This document shows positions 25,242-38,101 of a stretch of 64,000 nt of DNA, piece after piece (the stretch's first letter is position 1; each line of letters begins with the position of its first letter). The translations under genes and the position numbers were made by a program. Under the pieces are notes generated by a model. It searched no databases. It was not told where the DNA came from and worked only from the letters and a program-made list of their open reading frames with translations. Source of the stretch: Thamnidium elegans (lineage: Eukaryota; Mucoromycota; Mucoromycetes; Mucorales; Mucoraceae); contig JAIXMG010000004.1 of assembly GCA_025201345.1 (NCBI GenBank), positions 1,240,001 through 1,304,000 on the forward strand, given 5' to 3'.

Positions 25242-26329
25242 TTTCCTTTAAAGAAAGATATATAAAAGAAAAAGAAAAAAGGAAATGGAGAATCAATTTT
25301 TATTTATTTATTTGTTTTAACATTTAGTTGATCGTGACTTATGGACTTTTATGTACTACATCTTGTGATCCGAAGAACCTTTTTCATAGTGCACGAAAAA
25401 AAAAAGAAAAAAAAAACTGTCAATCCAAGTTTATATTTGCTAGTTTAAAGTGCCTTGATATAAAATATAATGCATAATGACAAATATCATTAAGCATTTG
25501 GTGCGTTTCGCCTATTCGTCACCACAATGATTTACTTATGAAACATGGCCATACACCGCGTTTCACCGCTCAATTATAGCTATTTTATCATCTTTTTTAC
25601 AACTTTCTCGGTACCTAAGCCCTCTTATAGCAATAGCAATTGACACAATACAAAAAATAAAATTCCTTAGAACCCATTATTTTGCAAATGATCTAGTTCT
25701 TTACCGCTCTTCTTTTGTAATATATCTTTTTTTAATTTAACTTTTTATCGTGCGCATTGTTCTTTTCATGACTACCAAAAAAAAAAAAAAAAAAAAAAGT
25801 CGGTAAAAAGGAAATCACTAGCCCTAATTCGCCACGCCCAATTTTAAAGTTTTCTTACCACCACCACGGGCTTGTGTAACATACAGTGTGTCCACTCCAC
25901 ATAAAAATGAATCTTTTGTGAATGAAGTTGTAGCAACAAGCACATAAATGTATAACTAGTTAACCAACATATGTAAATACATATATATGAAGTACATTGC
26001 TGTATAGATTTAGATCACATGAGTAGTAAAGTAACCTCCGTTCTATCAACTTATTTATCTGTTTTTCTTTTTAAATATGTTTCCGTTTTCTTACTTGTTT
26101 TGTTTTTATATTCGTACAAATCTATTCGGTTCTTCTTAGGGCAGCGGATATCCTTTAACGTAAGTGAACAGTGATACGCAACTTTTTTTTTTAATCAACC
26201 GTATAAATTAGCCGTGTATGAAGGTTTTCTTATCTTTTTTTCTAGGTACATTTAGGACCTTTTTGGGTTCGTAGAACATATTAGGTGAAATAACTGACGC
26301 AATATATACTAGTTTAAAGAAAAGGGGTA
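25242..26329. other. Intergenic region
   Basis: Promoter side of the EI24-like gene, followed by gene-free sequence. It holds a poly-A run at 25778-25798 and a block near 25852-25893 that resembles a block near 26984-27013 in the downstream relic (see findings). No gene is supported. Confidence 0.5.
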
Positions 26330-27120
26330 CAGATCTCTGAATTATCTTGTTTAAGGCAAATGTTGAAAGATTGGGAATTGAATTTGATAGAGAAATTTTT
26401 CAAACTATCAATGTAATTGAACATTTGTAAGTTATCTTTCCGAGATATAATTTTCAACTTTTTGTTGTAGTTATAAATTTAATTAGAGTCAGGCTTTTGA
26501 CCTAAAAAAAAAAATGACGAAAATGACAGCGAACTGGATGCTATGTTTGTTCCTTTAAGTTTGATTTGTAAAGGCTATAAATGGTTTGGGCATGTGCGTT
26601 TGTATGTTTACTATTTTGATATTATGTGTAGAGGCGAACGTACATCCACTGCAACAAAAAAAAAACTAAAGAAATCAAGTGCCCATGAGTTTTTGAAGCA
26701 AGACTTGGCTGTCGTAACTACTCAAAAAGTCTTTTGGTCCAAAATGGAGAAGGGCTCACTGAAGTTGACAATAACGCTCGCAATATTACAATTCTGGAGC
26801 TTGTATGCTCTTTTGAATACAAAAGCTCAGTTAGCAGAAGTAACTATGTACAGGCTCATATTTATAGTTGGGGATATATTTATATTGAAAATATAGTATC
26901 AATATTAGGAAAAATTCGAAAACAAGGACGCCAAGATTTCTTAAAAAAAAAAAAAAAAAAAAAAATACGCCTCAGTTTAATGTTCCTTACTACCACGGAC
27001 TGGTGTAACGTATACCGAGAAAAGCTAATATTGGCATATTTGACTCCATGTGTGCCAAAATTTAAAGAAGGGGTTCTTGGGTTAAGGGCTCAGGCAACTT
27101 TTATCAGGTTCAAAATATAG
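26330..27120 (+). pseudogene. Degenerate coding relic of unknown family
   Basis: Two overlapping plus-strand frames read as protein-like sequence with a frame change near 26740. The first contains SLICKGYKWFGHVRLYVYYF and HEFLKQDLAVVTTQKVFW; the second continues with ITILELVCSFEYKSSVSRSN and YVQAHIYSWGYIY. Upstream, near 26353, a short frame reads MLKDWELNLIEKFFKL. A-runs and stops interrupt it further. The composition is that of real protein rather than random AT-rich sequence. I do not recognise the family. It is probably the remains of a repeated or mobile gene. Confidence 0.4.
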
Positions 27121-28472
27121 TTTCCCTTCAGTCCCTGTTACAAAAAGTCCAATAAACACAGGGCGCAATGTTAGATATGAATGTATGTATCAAAAAAATA
27201 TTTTCTTTTAACTTCTTCAGGGTAGTATAGAGCTTTTACTATGTATGGTTAACTTCAATTATAAACTGAGAATCAGTTCAATTTAAAAAAAGATGTTAGT
27301 TAATTTAAAGCATAACAGGTTTACAAAAAGCGACCATCTTTTTATAATCGGTTGTAAATCAATATATATATTAGACTCAGCATTCCAATTTGTCCACCTT
27401 CATCTTTCAGCACGTGTCTTGTATTCGCAAGATATATAATAATAATAATAAAAAAATGTTAGTATTTAGAACTTTCTAGTTGCATTAAGTAAAATTAATT
27501 TTTTTTATAAGTAATATAATAGTTATTATAATTAGGAAATATGTAATTGTAGCTTTATATAATAACTCGGTTCGCTTTAAGCAGACTAACAAACAAAAAA
27601 GCTTAGATTATTAGTTATATCAATTTGGTTAGTAAAAATCCAATTGCATAAGAGAGAGGTGGGAATATTCATACATAAGGTCAATGACATCGGATGAATA
27701 CAAGCGCTTGAAAAACACAATTTATATCGTCTTATTATTAACACTTGATGAACCCAACAATTGTTCACTTAATTGTTGACTTGAACAAAAAAAAAAAAAA
27801 ATTGCTATGTAAAGATCTAATTATACTTACTGATATATACGAGTTTAAAAATCGCTATTATACCATAAACTTGCAATGCTTCAATTCCTATTATATGAAA
27901 AGCAACACTCTCTATACCAAAGCACGTGCATATCTTGTAGTACTTTTTTTTTCGTTGGGGAGCCTTTTTTTTTTTTTTTTTTTTTTTTTTTGGAACATTC
28001 TGTTCTTACAAAGTATATCGTATCAGTTCTTCAATACTGAAATAACCTGGCATGACAATTTTTATTGTTTCGTTGCCAACCAGATCAGATTCACTTATCC
28101 ACACCAGAAAAGAAATATATATATACATATTTACGCGAACCTTTTTATATATAAACGCAAGATGATGAAGTAATCCAAAAGTTCTATATAAGACATTACT
28201 GTTTCACAGTTTTGCAGGAATACCAACCCGTTAGTACAAAATCCACGAGGCGAACAAGTCACAGTGAATGAGAGATAACCCCAAAATGGTCATGTATCAA
28301 CGTGGCCAAAAAAAAAAAAGTATTTATACTTTGTTTTTTACTCCTTTTTCTGTAGATTTTTTTTTTTTTAATATCTTTTTCTTTTTCTTTTTTACCTTAT
28401 TGTTTTCTCCATTGAACAAATGTATAATACAGTTTTAATAAAATACAAGAAAAAGTACCTTAAAGTAAACTA
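27121..28472. other. Intergenic region upstream of the FYVE gene
   Basis: AT-rich, with a T-run at 27966-27991 and an ATA repeat near 27438-27450. The open frames here are short and of low complexity. No gene or RNA was recognised. Confidence 0.5.
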
Positions 28473-28796
28473 ATGTCAACTTTGAAATTGCAACAGTTGA
28501 ATGAAGTATGTGAAATATATGTATATAGAAAAAAGTGTATAAATTATAATTATATGACTGACAGATGTACAAATATATATTTATATATGGCGTTGCAGAG
28601 AAATGATGATTCCCCTCTTTCTATGCACGTAAACGTCACGGACAATTCCCCTAACAGTGAACAGTATCATAAACATTACCAGCAAAAGTATTGTACTCCT
28701 TCTTTTCCTGTTTTCATATTAAATAATTTTGGTAAGTTTCATCATTTATTTACTTTTTTTTATTTTATTTTATTTTTATTTATCCTTTATCTTTTC

Positions 28797-28841
<45 letters not shown>

Positions 28842-29865
28842 GTATCTAGATGATCATAAGGAAACTTTATTATTTACGGAAAATACGACGAGTAGTGTAC
28901 TATTAAAAGAAGAAGAAGATGATGATGATGAATTATGGCGAGATAACTTTATGGAATTAATGTCGAGACTTATAAACTATTCAGAATCACTTGAATCGAT
29001 TTCAATTGAATTATTAAGAACGGAAGGAAAAGTGAGAGAATTAATATTACTACAAAAATCAATTACAGAAGAATTGGATGAGACAGAAAAAATGTACATA
29101 GATAAAATTAACGAATGTGAAGCGATATCAAGGCAACAAATTGAATATATGAACGAATTGACTGAATTAGAAAGTGAATTAAACGGACAAGTGTCAGATA
29201 AAAGATTTACTATGAGCACCATATCAACCATCATGCCTTGGAAAAGTTCCCAACATAGCCGACAAGAAGAAAGGAGTATACATAGTAATAATACGACAGT
29301 CGATAGTAAATTCTTGTTACATAAGAATGATCCTGTAAATACGTTAAGGTGGAATATTGGTTTATGGATAGGTGGTGGGATAGGTACAGGGAATATTATT
29401 CATTCATATCAGCATCCTGTTAATCAACGACTTGAACTAATCGTTGTTGGTTCCGGTACAATTGCAATACAATACCAAAAGGTAAAATAAAACTGAAACC
29501 TTTTTTTTTTTTTTAATTTCTATGTAGACTAATCACTTTTATAATTAAAATAGACTTACTACCTTCATAAGCATGATTATATGCTTCGAATAAACTATAA
29601 TGATCGAAGAAAAAAATTTCATTTATTACCAAAACATTTATGGACATCTGATACCCAAGTAACTCGGTGTCAGTTTAAAACTAATCATATCGCATGTTCG
29701 ACTACTTTTTCTTTATTCGAACGACGGCACCACTGTAGAAAGTGTGGCCAAATTATATGTCAGAGACATGGCTTAAATAGGTTACCGCTATTCCCTCGTT
29801 CATCTGCTATAGAAACATGGAGTCGTGTCTGTGATACATGTTTCCATGACTTGGTTGTAAAATAA
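28473..29865 (+). CDS. FYVE-domain protein with central coiled coil, 362-400 aa
   Basis: Three exons: one ending 28731, then 28850-29481 and 29554-29865. Two in-frame ATGs are possible, 28473 (400 aa) or 28587 (362 aa, MALQRNDD); the second better fits the composition of the rest. A helical, acidic coiled-coil region follows (SESLESISIELLRTEGKVRE). The last exon encodes a FYVE zinc finger with the WxxD-type entry LWTSD, the phosphoinositide-binding core RRHHCRKCG and the later CDTC pair. FYVE domains bind phosphatidylinositol 3-phosphate on endosomes, so an endosomal role is expected. The partner protein is unknown. Intron 1 contains a (TTA)n repeat that is open in one frame but is bounded by GTAAGT and TCTAG splice signals. 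Confidence 0.82.
28798..28841. repeat. (TTA)n trinucleotide repeat in an intron
   Basis: About 14 copies of TTA/ATT lie inside intron 1 of the FYVE gene, directly before the TGTATCTAG acceptor. Confidence 0.9.
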
Positions 29866-29982
29866 TAATAAAAAAATGAGGGACTACATAAATTTCCTTT
29901 TTTTTTTCGTTCTCTCGCTCTTTTTTTTTTTTTTTACATTTTCCCTCTTTTTTCTTTTTTACAATTCAAGATAAAAAAAAGG

Positions 29983-31718
<1,736 letters not shown>

Positions 31719-32164
31719 ATATTTATATACACAATAAACTTTTTTTTTTTTTTTTTTCTTTTCTACCTGTGCTGTACATAAGGAAGTTTATATATATATG
31801 TATATGTAATACTCTCTTTGCTTGATAGAAAAGAATTGTGCCTACCTGCTGAAAAAAAAAAAAGGTGAAAGATAAACTATTTCTATAAAGTCGTAACTTT
31901 AGTTGAGGAAAAAAAAAAACCACTGACATTTCTGACGTTCCGTTTATATGCATATTTTTAATACAAAAAAAAAAAAAAAAAAAAAGTCGTCAATTCTTTT
32001 TTTACGAGTAAAAAATATAACGCGATTGATTTTTTTTTTCATCTTTTCTTCATATATATGGTGAAACAGTAAGTTACTGAACCGAACTCAAACATATATT
32101 ATTTTACTCACATATATATATGTAGAAAAATACATCAAAACGAGCTAATAAAAAAACTATTACT
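31719..32164. other. Intergenic region
   Basis: The 3' flank of the NDR kinase gene, with T- and A-runs and no gene. Confidence 0.6.
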
Positions 32165-33500
32165 GTAGCGAGTATTGAATGGAAGCCCAGAATATGTGCT
32201 CGTTTTGAAGAAACTGGTATCGGATGTTCACGCTTTGGTAACACATATGTACCTTTTCAGTAGATATATATTTACTCACGAACTTGGTTGCAATGCTACA
32301 TTTAATTTGGAAGAATATACTGTTCAAGGGTTTTTTAAAGAAAGTATTTTTATCTTTAGTTGAAAAGAAGGTTCAAGATGGAAGAAAATTGCCAAATAAA
32401 GTGATTTTATACAGACCAATACTTCAAAAGTACGAGGACTTTTATTTGAAGCATTCTTTTTTTACATCAAAAAAAATAAATAAAAAAAATAAAAAATAAG
32501 CGATGCATATCAAATAGCTTACCATAATTCTATAATTGAACAATTCGAAAACAAGCTGAGAATGACCATTAACAAAGCGGTTAAATTTAAGGAACGTATA
32601 TCACACCTTACTGATGATATTAAACAATCAGATTTTAGAAAGACTCGAAAAGAAGCAAATTGGACAAATTATCTATAAATATGGGGAAAAGTCGTCAATA
32701 TATCTAACGAAGCTTTAAAAGATCAAGGTTCCCACAAATCAATAAAGTTTGGAGGGATAATAATAATGGATAGTATATGAGTGTCGATAGTGAAATAGAA
32801 CTTTGAGACTTCAAAAGGTAGTACAAGTGGTACTAAAATCAAGATTTCCGGTACGTAGAAAAGATTCCTAAAGAAGAACTGCTTGTTACAAAATGAAAAG
32901 TTGTACTTATTGATCCTGTTCGCCGAGACCTTTTATACTATATGCACGAAGATAATGCAGCTAAGAAAAAAAATGTATCACTATATGAGAAACCAAAAGA
33001 CTAAAGAACTAAAATCGAACGATCTAAGTCAACAAATATTCAAGAGTGAGAGAATAAATCAAGTCAATACTCTTTGTCAACTGTTAACGCTGCTGGTTAT
33101 GTCGAATATTTAAAAGTTAGGGCTCAAGTTTCTCCTATGCTGGAGGAGTATTATGGCAATGAGGCAGGATAATTTGAGTCCTTTCAGAAAGATGAAACTT
33201 TCATCATATATCAATCAGATACAAGCAGACAAACGACTGTCAAAAAAAAAACTTGGGAAATGATTGTATCCTTATTTTAGGAAATTGGTCTACCTGTCAT
33301 ACGAAGTTTCAAGAACCAATTTGTGAGAAAAATGTTAAGAAAAAAAGGAAGGGTTCCAAGTTTATCAAAGAATCCTGCAGTGAAGTGAATATGGACTTTT
33401 AAGGTAAAGTTATATATTAATCTGCGTTCATGTTTTAGATGCAAAAATCGAAAATGTTTAGATCCAAAGGCGCTTACAGAAGAGAATACAAAGTTTAGAT
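32165..33500 (+). pseudogene. Decayed Fanzor/TnpB-like nuclease gene, second subfamily
   Basis: Fragments in several frames on the plus strand line up in family order. They are an N-terminal helical block (PEYVLVLKKLVSDVHALVTH, near 32180), then NATFNLEEYTVQGFFKE, VQDGRKLPNKVILYRPILQK, and KFKERISHLTDDIKQSDFRK near 32580. A RuvC-I-like VVLIDPVRRDLLYYMHE follows near 32900-32950, then QTTVKKKTWEMI, then GNWSTCHTKFQEP near 33280, and a C-terminal FRCKNRKC piece near 33433. Catalytic Asp is kept in LIDP, but the usual Gly is Val. Stops and frame changes occur between blocks, and the DEFRTS/first-CxxC and RDVN blocks are missing. Sequence and motif wording differ from the relic at 7740-9660, so this is another lineage rather than a recent copy. 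It appears inactive. Confidence 0.65.
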
Positions 33501-34376
33501 TATCTTAATTAGTTTAGGGGAATCAGCACGAAGACTTGAAATTTCTTTCGAGAGAAGAGAAAAAACTTGAATCCTGTCACAGTTGGAAAAAAAAAAAAAA
33601 AAAAACCACGTCTCCACCCTTGTAAATGTTTGTAATTTGTACCATCTATGTGTTTATGTGTTTTATTAGATACTAACATCTTTCTATTAACCAACAAGTT
33701 CTCTATTATAGAATGGAATAGAAGGCACACAAAAAAAAAAAAACGACCGCGTCAATTATGCATTTTATACTAACATAAAAATAAATAAGATACCTCGTGT
33801 ACAAAAGACATTAGTATATTACTAACCAAAGTGTGTGTGTGTGTGTGTGTGTGTGTAGCTATTAATATATATTTAAGAAACTTGGATCTATTTTTTTTTC
33901 TTAGTAGCACGAAAAAGGTTTATTACACACATACCCACACAAAAAAAAAAAAAAAAAAAAAAGGTACCAAAAAAGTTATCGGAATCGGGAAGGAAATAAA
34001 TTATCATGCCATTTTTTTTTTCTTTTTTATACATGCATTATTACGAAACGCTATACATCTTGATATATATAAATATGTGTATATTCTGCATTATCCAAAC
34101 AGTAAAAGGCAAATACTGGTTCTAGCCTTTAGATAATCTAAATTGACATACACAATGTGTAACAAAAAGTTAATCAAAGCGGAGAGAAAGGGTTTTTTCT
34201 TTTGTGTATAGAGTACATTTTGAGACAACGATTATATGGGTTTTTTTTATATATTGAAATAGTAGCTAAATGGCAATAAATGACGTTTAGATTGGTGGTA
34301 TCAATAACTTTGGAGTAATGGAATATTTTATAGACGCCACTTTTGTTGTTGTTGTTGTTGCTCTGGTGTATTATCT

Positions 34377-34412
<36 letters not shown>

Positions 34413-35103
34413 TTTGTAATTTAGTACATATATACGTGCACACACTCAAGTGAACTATTCTATTTCCTCCTCTCTCTCTCTCTTTCTCTCTCTCTTTTCC
34501 CCTTGATCCCTTTCTTTTTTATAGCTCCTAAAGAAAAACTCCTTACTCCCTTTGTACTAAAAAAAGAATGCAGCATGATGATATATTGTTTAGGTAACGA
34601 TGAATTGCATGATATTATAAACCAAAAAAAAAAGAAAAGAAAAGAACCTTTACAAGATCCTTTTTTTTTTTCTTTCAAAGTGTGTATACGTTTTATAATA
34701 GAAAAATAAAAAGAAAGATTTGAACATTTTTTTTCATGCGTAATAAAAAAAAGGGGGGGGGGATAAGTATTCAATCTAATCAAAATGTAAATGAAAAAAA
34801 AAAAAAAAAAAAAAAAACCACCGGAAAATCTGCTGTTAAAATAGGGTTATACAAAACAGAAAAATAAAATTCCCTTGACGTATCATAGTCGGATACTTTT
34901 TTCTTGGTGCTACACGCTTAAAGAAGGATTCTTCTCCACTTGACATGATTTTATTACAAAAAAAAAAAAAAAAATCGATTAACCTTTTTTAGGGGTCCGC
35001 CGCCATTTTAATAACCTTTCAATAACTGATTTTTTTTTTTTTACTCTTTCTTCTTTCCTTTTTTTTTTTTTTCCTAAATTTTTATTTAATTTAATTTATT
35101 ATA
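33501..35103. other. Intergenic, simple-sequence-rich region
   Basis: Contains a (GT)n run at 33830-33856, A-runs near 33941 and 34795-34816, a T-run at 34381-34411 and a CT-rich tract at 34470-34497. The open frames here are translations of these repeats. No gene is supported. Confidence 0.6.
33830..33856. repeat. (GT)n microsatellite
   Basis: A perfect GT dinucleotide run of about 13 units in intergenic DNA. Confidence 0.9.
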
Positions 35104-35269
35104 ATGGCACCAGTAGTAGAAAATGAAGGTGTCAGAAGAAGATCATTAAGTGGAGCATCTGCTTTAATAGCTAGAAGATTTACTAGACAAACTAGTGCTC
35201 CGAGACCAGTAGCATCTAGATCAGAATCTACTACAAGAAGAAGAGCAACAATTGCTTCTACTAATACAC

Positions 35270-35305
<36 letters not shown>

Positions 35306-36296
35306 ATAGTGGTGTAAAAGTACATGTTCGCATTGTACCCAATATTGAAAACCCAAGTCGAAGTTTAATATTTGATATAGTAGATCGAGAATTACAAGTT
35401 GGATCAGTAATTAGAATTGGTAGATACTCTGAACGTCATGCAAATTTAAATTGCATGTCTTTTAAAAGTAAAGTTGTATCTAGATGCCATAGTGAAGTAT
35501 GGGTTGAAACTGATGGCAAGGTAATAATAATTGATGCTCCGTTTCAAACTTTAAAAAAAAAAAAAAAAGGGCGTTTGTAATTGACAATATTAAGTACAAA
35601 TTTAAATAGTTGTATATACGAGACACAAAGTCTTCATCTGGTACCTTTTTAAATCATGTCCGACTTAGTCCTGCTGGTAATGAAAGTAGACCAGTAGAAT
35701 TAAACGATGGTGATATTGTCCAATTAGGTGTTGATTTTCAAGGTGGTCGAGAAGAAATGTATCGTTCAGTTAAAATGAGATTTGAATTAAATCGTTCTAG
35801 TAGACCAAGACCATTATCATTTAGTTTAAACGCATTTCAAAATCTCCGTAATCTAACACATAACCAACAACAACAACAACATATACAACAACATATACAA
35901 CATGAACAAGAACACGAAAAGGATCAATGTGTTACTACCCAAAAAGACAATGTACAACCAACTACGAAAATACCATCTAAATTGTGTACACCTGCATTAA
36001 ATAACCCAACAAGTGATGATATAGATGAATGTTGTATTTGTTTATATGCATTAGCTCCCTTCCAAGCACTATTTGTATCTCCATGTTCACATACCTACCA
36101 TTTCAAATGTATTCGACCATTACTATCAAGTTATCCTGGTTTTCAATGTCCTATTTGTAGAACCTATTCTGATTTAGAAGCAAGTGTAGCCATTGAAGCA
36201 GATGAAGTCATGGAACAATATATTCAACATAAAAATACCACTAATGCACCTGAAGCAGATTCTGGGTTGGGTTTACAATCCGATCATAACCAACCA

Positions 36297-36327
<31 letters not shown>

Positions 36328-36951
36328 TGATAGAACCATCTATTATTCATCCTACTTGTTCTTTAATACAAGTAACACCTGACGATCTGGATGATAATGC
36401 TATTATTACTGATTCTACTGCTATAGTACATACAATCGATAATAATACTCCATCACCACCTTTACATGTAACTGACCCTTACTCTACAACATTTATATCT
36501 TCTCCTGTCATCTATTCCGAAACCATACCGGATTCATTACCCCTTGACCAAGGTATGTAGTTTAATCTATATGCATTTTATTATTTGATATCTAATTTAT
36601 ATATTTAACTACTTAGATACAAATGATATACAGCAGGTGACAGAACTTAATAATATAGAACGACCTCGTGAAAGAAGAACGAGTCATATTATGGAAAAGA
36701 TAAAAATGGTATTTTTCGAAAAGAGAAAATCCGTCTCACAACAATCAAATAATACAACAACAACAGCTGGTCGACGAAGACAAAAAAGACCATTATCTTA
36801 CCCAAATGATGAAGAACAAGGGTGTAGTCGCCACGACCAAAATAGAACTGCACCTGTAATAAGTCAAACATTATCTAGACAATCTACAACGCACTCAAAT
36901 GAATATCATAGTCGGGAATCAACTATACAACAGTCAACTGTTCATGTATAA
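35104..36951 (+). CDS. DMA1: FHA-RING E3 ubiquitin ligase, Dma1/Chfr-like, 564 aa
   Basis: Three exons, 35104-35520, 35610-36552 and 36617-36951, total 1695 nt. A basic Ser/Arg-rich N-terminus and a poly-Thr run precede an FHA domain (about residues 72-205) with IRIGRYSERH, the phosphothreonine-binding SRCHSEVWV and DTKSSSGTFLNHVRLSP. A RING finger follows at about 280-328: CCICLYAL, CSHTYHFKCI and CPICRT. This FHA-then-RING order is that of yeast Dma1/Dma2 and S. pombe dma1, mitotic-checkpoint ligases that restrain septation and exit from mitosis. A second poly-Thr run and an acidic/Thr-rich stretch follow. The last exon adds a basic tail with IMEKIKMVFFEKRKSVS that is not part of the core family and resembles the tail of the small protein at 13848. 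Confidence 0.9.
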
Positions 36952-36969
36952 AATAAAATAATAAAATAC

Positions 36970-36988
36970 GCACACACCCACACCCACC

Positions 36989-37020
<32 letters not shown>
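36970..37020. repeat. (CA)n and (TA)n microsatellite
   Basis: A CA-rich run passes into TA repeats between the convergent 3' ends of the FHA-RING and HD-domain genes. Only about 70 bp separate the two stop codons. Confidence 0.85.
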
Positions 37021-37021
<1 letters not shown>

Positions 37022-37022
37022 T

Positions 37023-37463
37023 TTATAAATTAAATTCGTTTTCTATTTGATCGACAAATTTACGCATAAATTTGTCTCGTTCTGTAGCTAATGCTTTACC
37101 TCTACTAGTTCTCATCATTGATTTCAATCGAAACAGTTTCTCTGTTTATAAATTAGCTTTCTTCTTTATATAGTAAACATATATAACACTTACCGTGGAA
37201 ATGTGTAATGGCTGAGCTAGTACTTGTATTGTTCAAATATTCTTGTTGCGAAATGTTATCTATAGGCTTATGATCAGGTACATACAATGGTCTATTCTTT
37301 GCCCCACTAAATGCTGCGCACCTCAAAATACCTATAATTAAACATTCCTTTTAATACTCTAAAATTAATTTAAAAATCTACTTTCTTACCAAATGCTCCT
37401 ATTGCATCTAATTTATCAGCATCTTGCACACTATATTACAAGTTAACTATATATACATGTATA

Positions 37464-37499
<36 letters not shown>

Positions 37500-37821
37500 T
37501 ACGCAAATAATTCATAACAATTATTACGCCAATATACTTGCTCTTTATCATCTAAATCATCATTCCAGCCCAACTCTTTACTAAAGCCAACATGATCTAC
37601 AATCTTTGCAACGAGATCTGCTTTTTTATATTGCTGTTGATTTAAGAATTGAAGAATCAGTTGTCCACCTGTTTCTTTTCCTTGATAGTATTTACGATCG
37701 CCTACGTCATGACATAACGCGGCAAGTTCAACTAGTTCAAAGTCAATGGTGAAACCTTGCTTTTTACCATCGTGAGCAATGTCAAGTGCTATTGTATGTT
37801 GTCAATTTTAGTGTGTATATC

Positions 37822-37852
<31 letters not shown>

Positions 37853-37970
37853 GTAACCTACCAAGTCTTGTGACTCTATCAACATGATACATATCATGCG
37901 AAGGATCTAATCCGGACATATATTCTGTAACCATGGATCTTGTTGCCTTTAATATATCATGGTAACTCAT
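37023..37970 (-). CDS. HD-domain phosphohydrolase with apparent frameshift, about 230 aa
   Basis: Five exons, 37970-37862, 37789-37503, 37430-37390, 37331-37194 and 37141-37023. HD signatures are visible: DPSHDMYHVDRV near the N-terminus, LAALCHDVGDRKY in exon 2 and VQDADKLDAIGAFG across exon 3. This order matches small HD-superfamily metal-dependent phosphohydrolases of the YedJ type, whose substrate is not firmly known. Exon 2 needs a one-base correction: KQGFTID and FELVELAAL are in different frames at a T-run (AAAA on the plus strand at about 37739-37742). The rest, including all four splice joins, is then in frame. The cause is either a homopolymer sequencing error or a recent inactivating mutation. 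Confidence 0.7.
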
Positions 37971-38101
37971 TTTCTCGAGGGAAACAAAAAAGAAATAAAA
38001 AAAAACAATTTTTTTTTGTTGTTGTATTCTCACAGGATGGTTACACGACATACTAAACAAAAAAATGAATGTTTTTTGTTTATTTAAAAAAAAAAAAAAA
38101 T

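Noticed and set aside
28729..29490. Long open frame starting in a poly-Ile stretch before the FYVE gene
   Set aside because: The N-terminal part is intron 1 with a (TTA)n repeat read through; good GTAAGT and TCTAG splice signals bound it. Only the exon 2 part is real.
33831..34136. Plus-strand frame of about 100 codons beginning with Cys-Val repeats
   Set aside because: It is a translation of the (GT)n microsatellite and A/T runs, with no protein-like composition.
35091..35342. Minus-strand frame rich in valine opposite the FHA-RING start
   Set aside because: It is the antisense of the (ACT)n poly-Thr tract.
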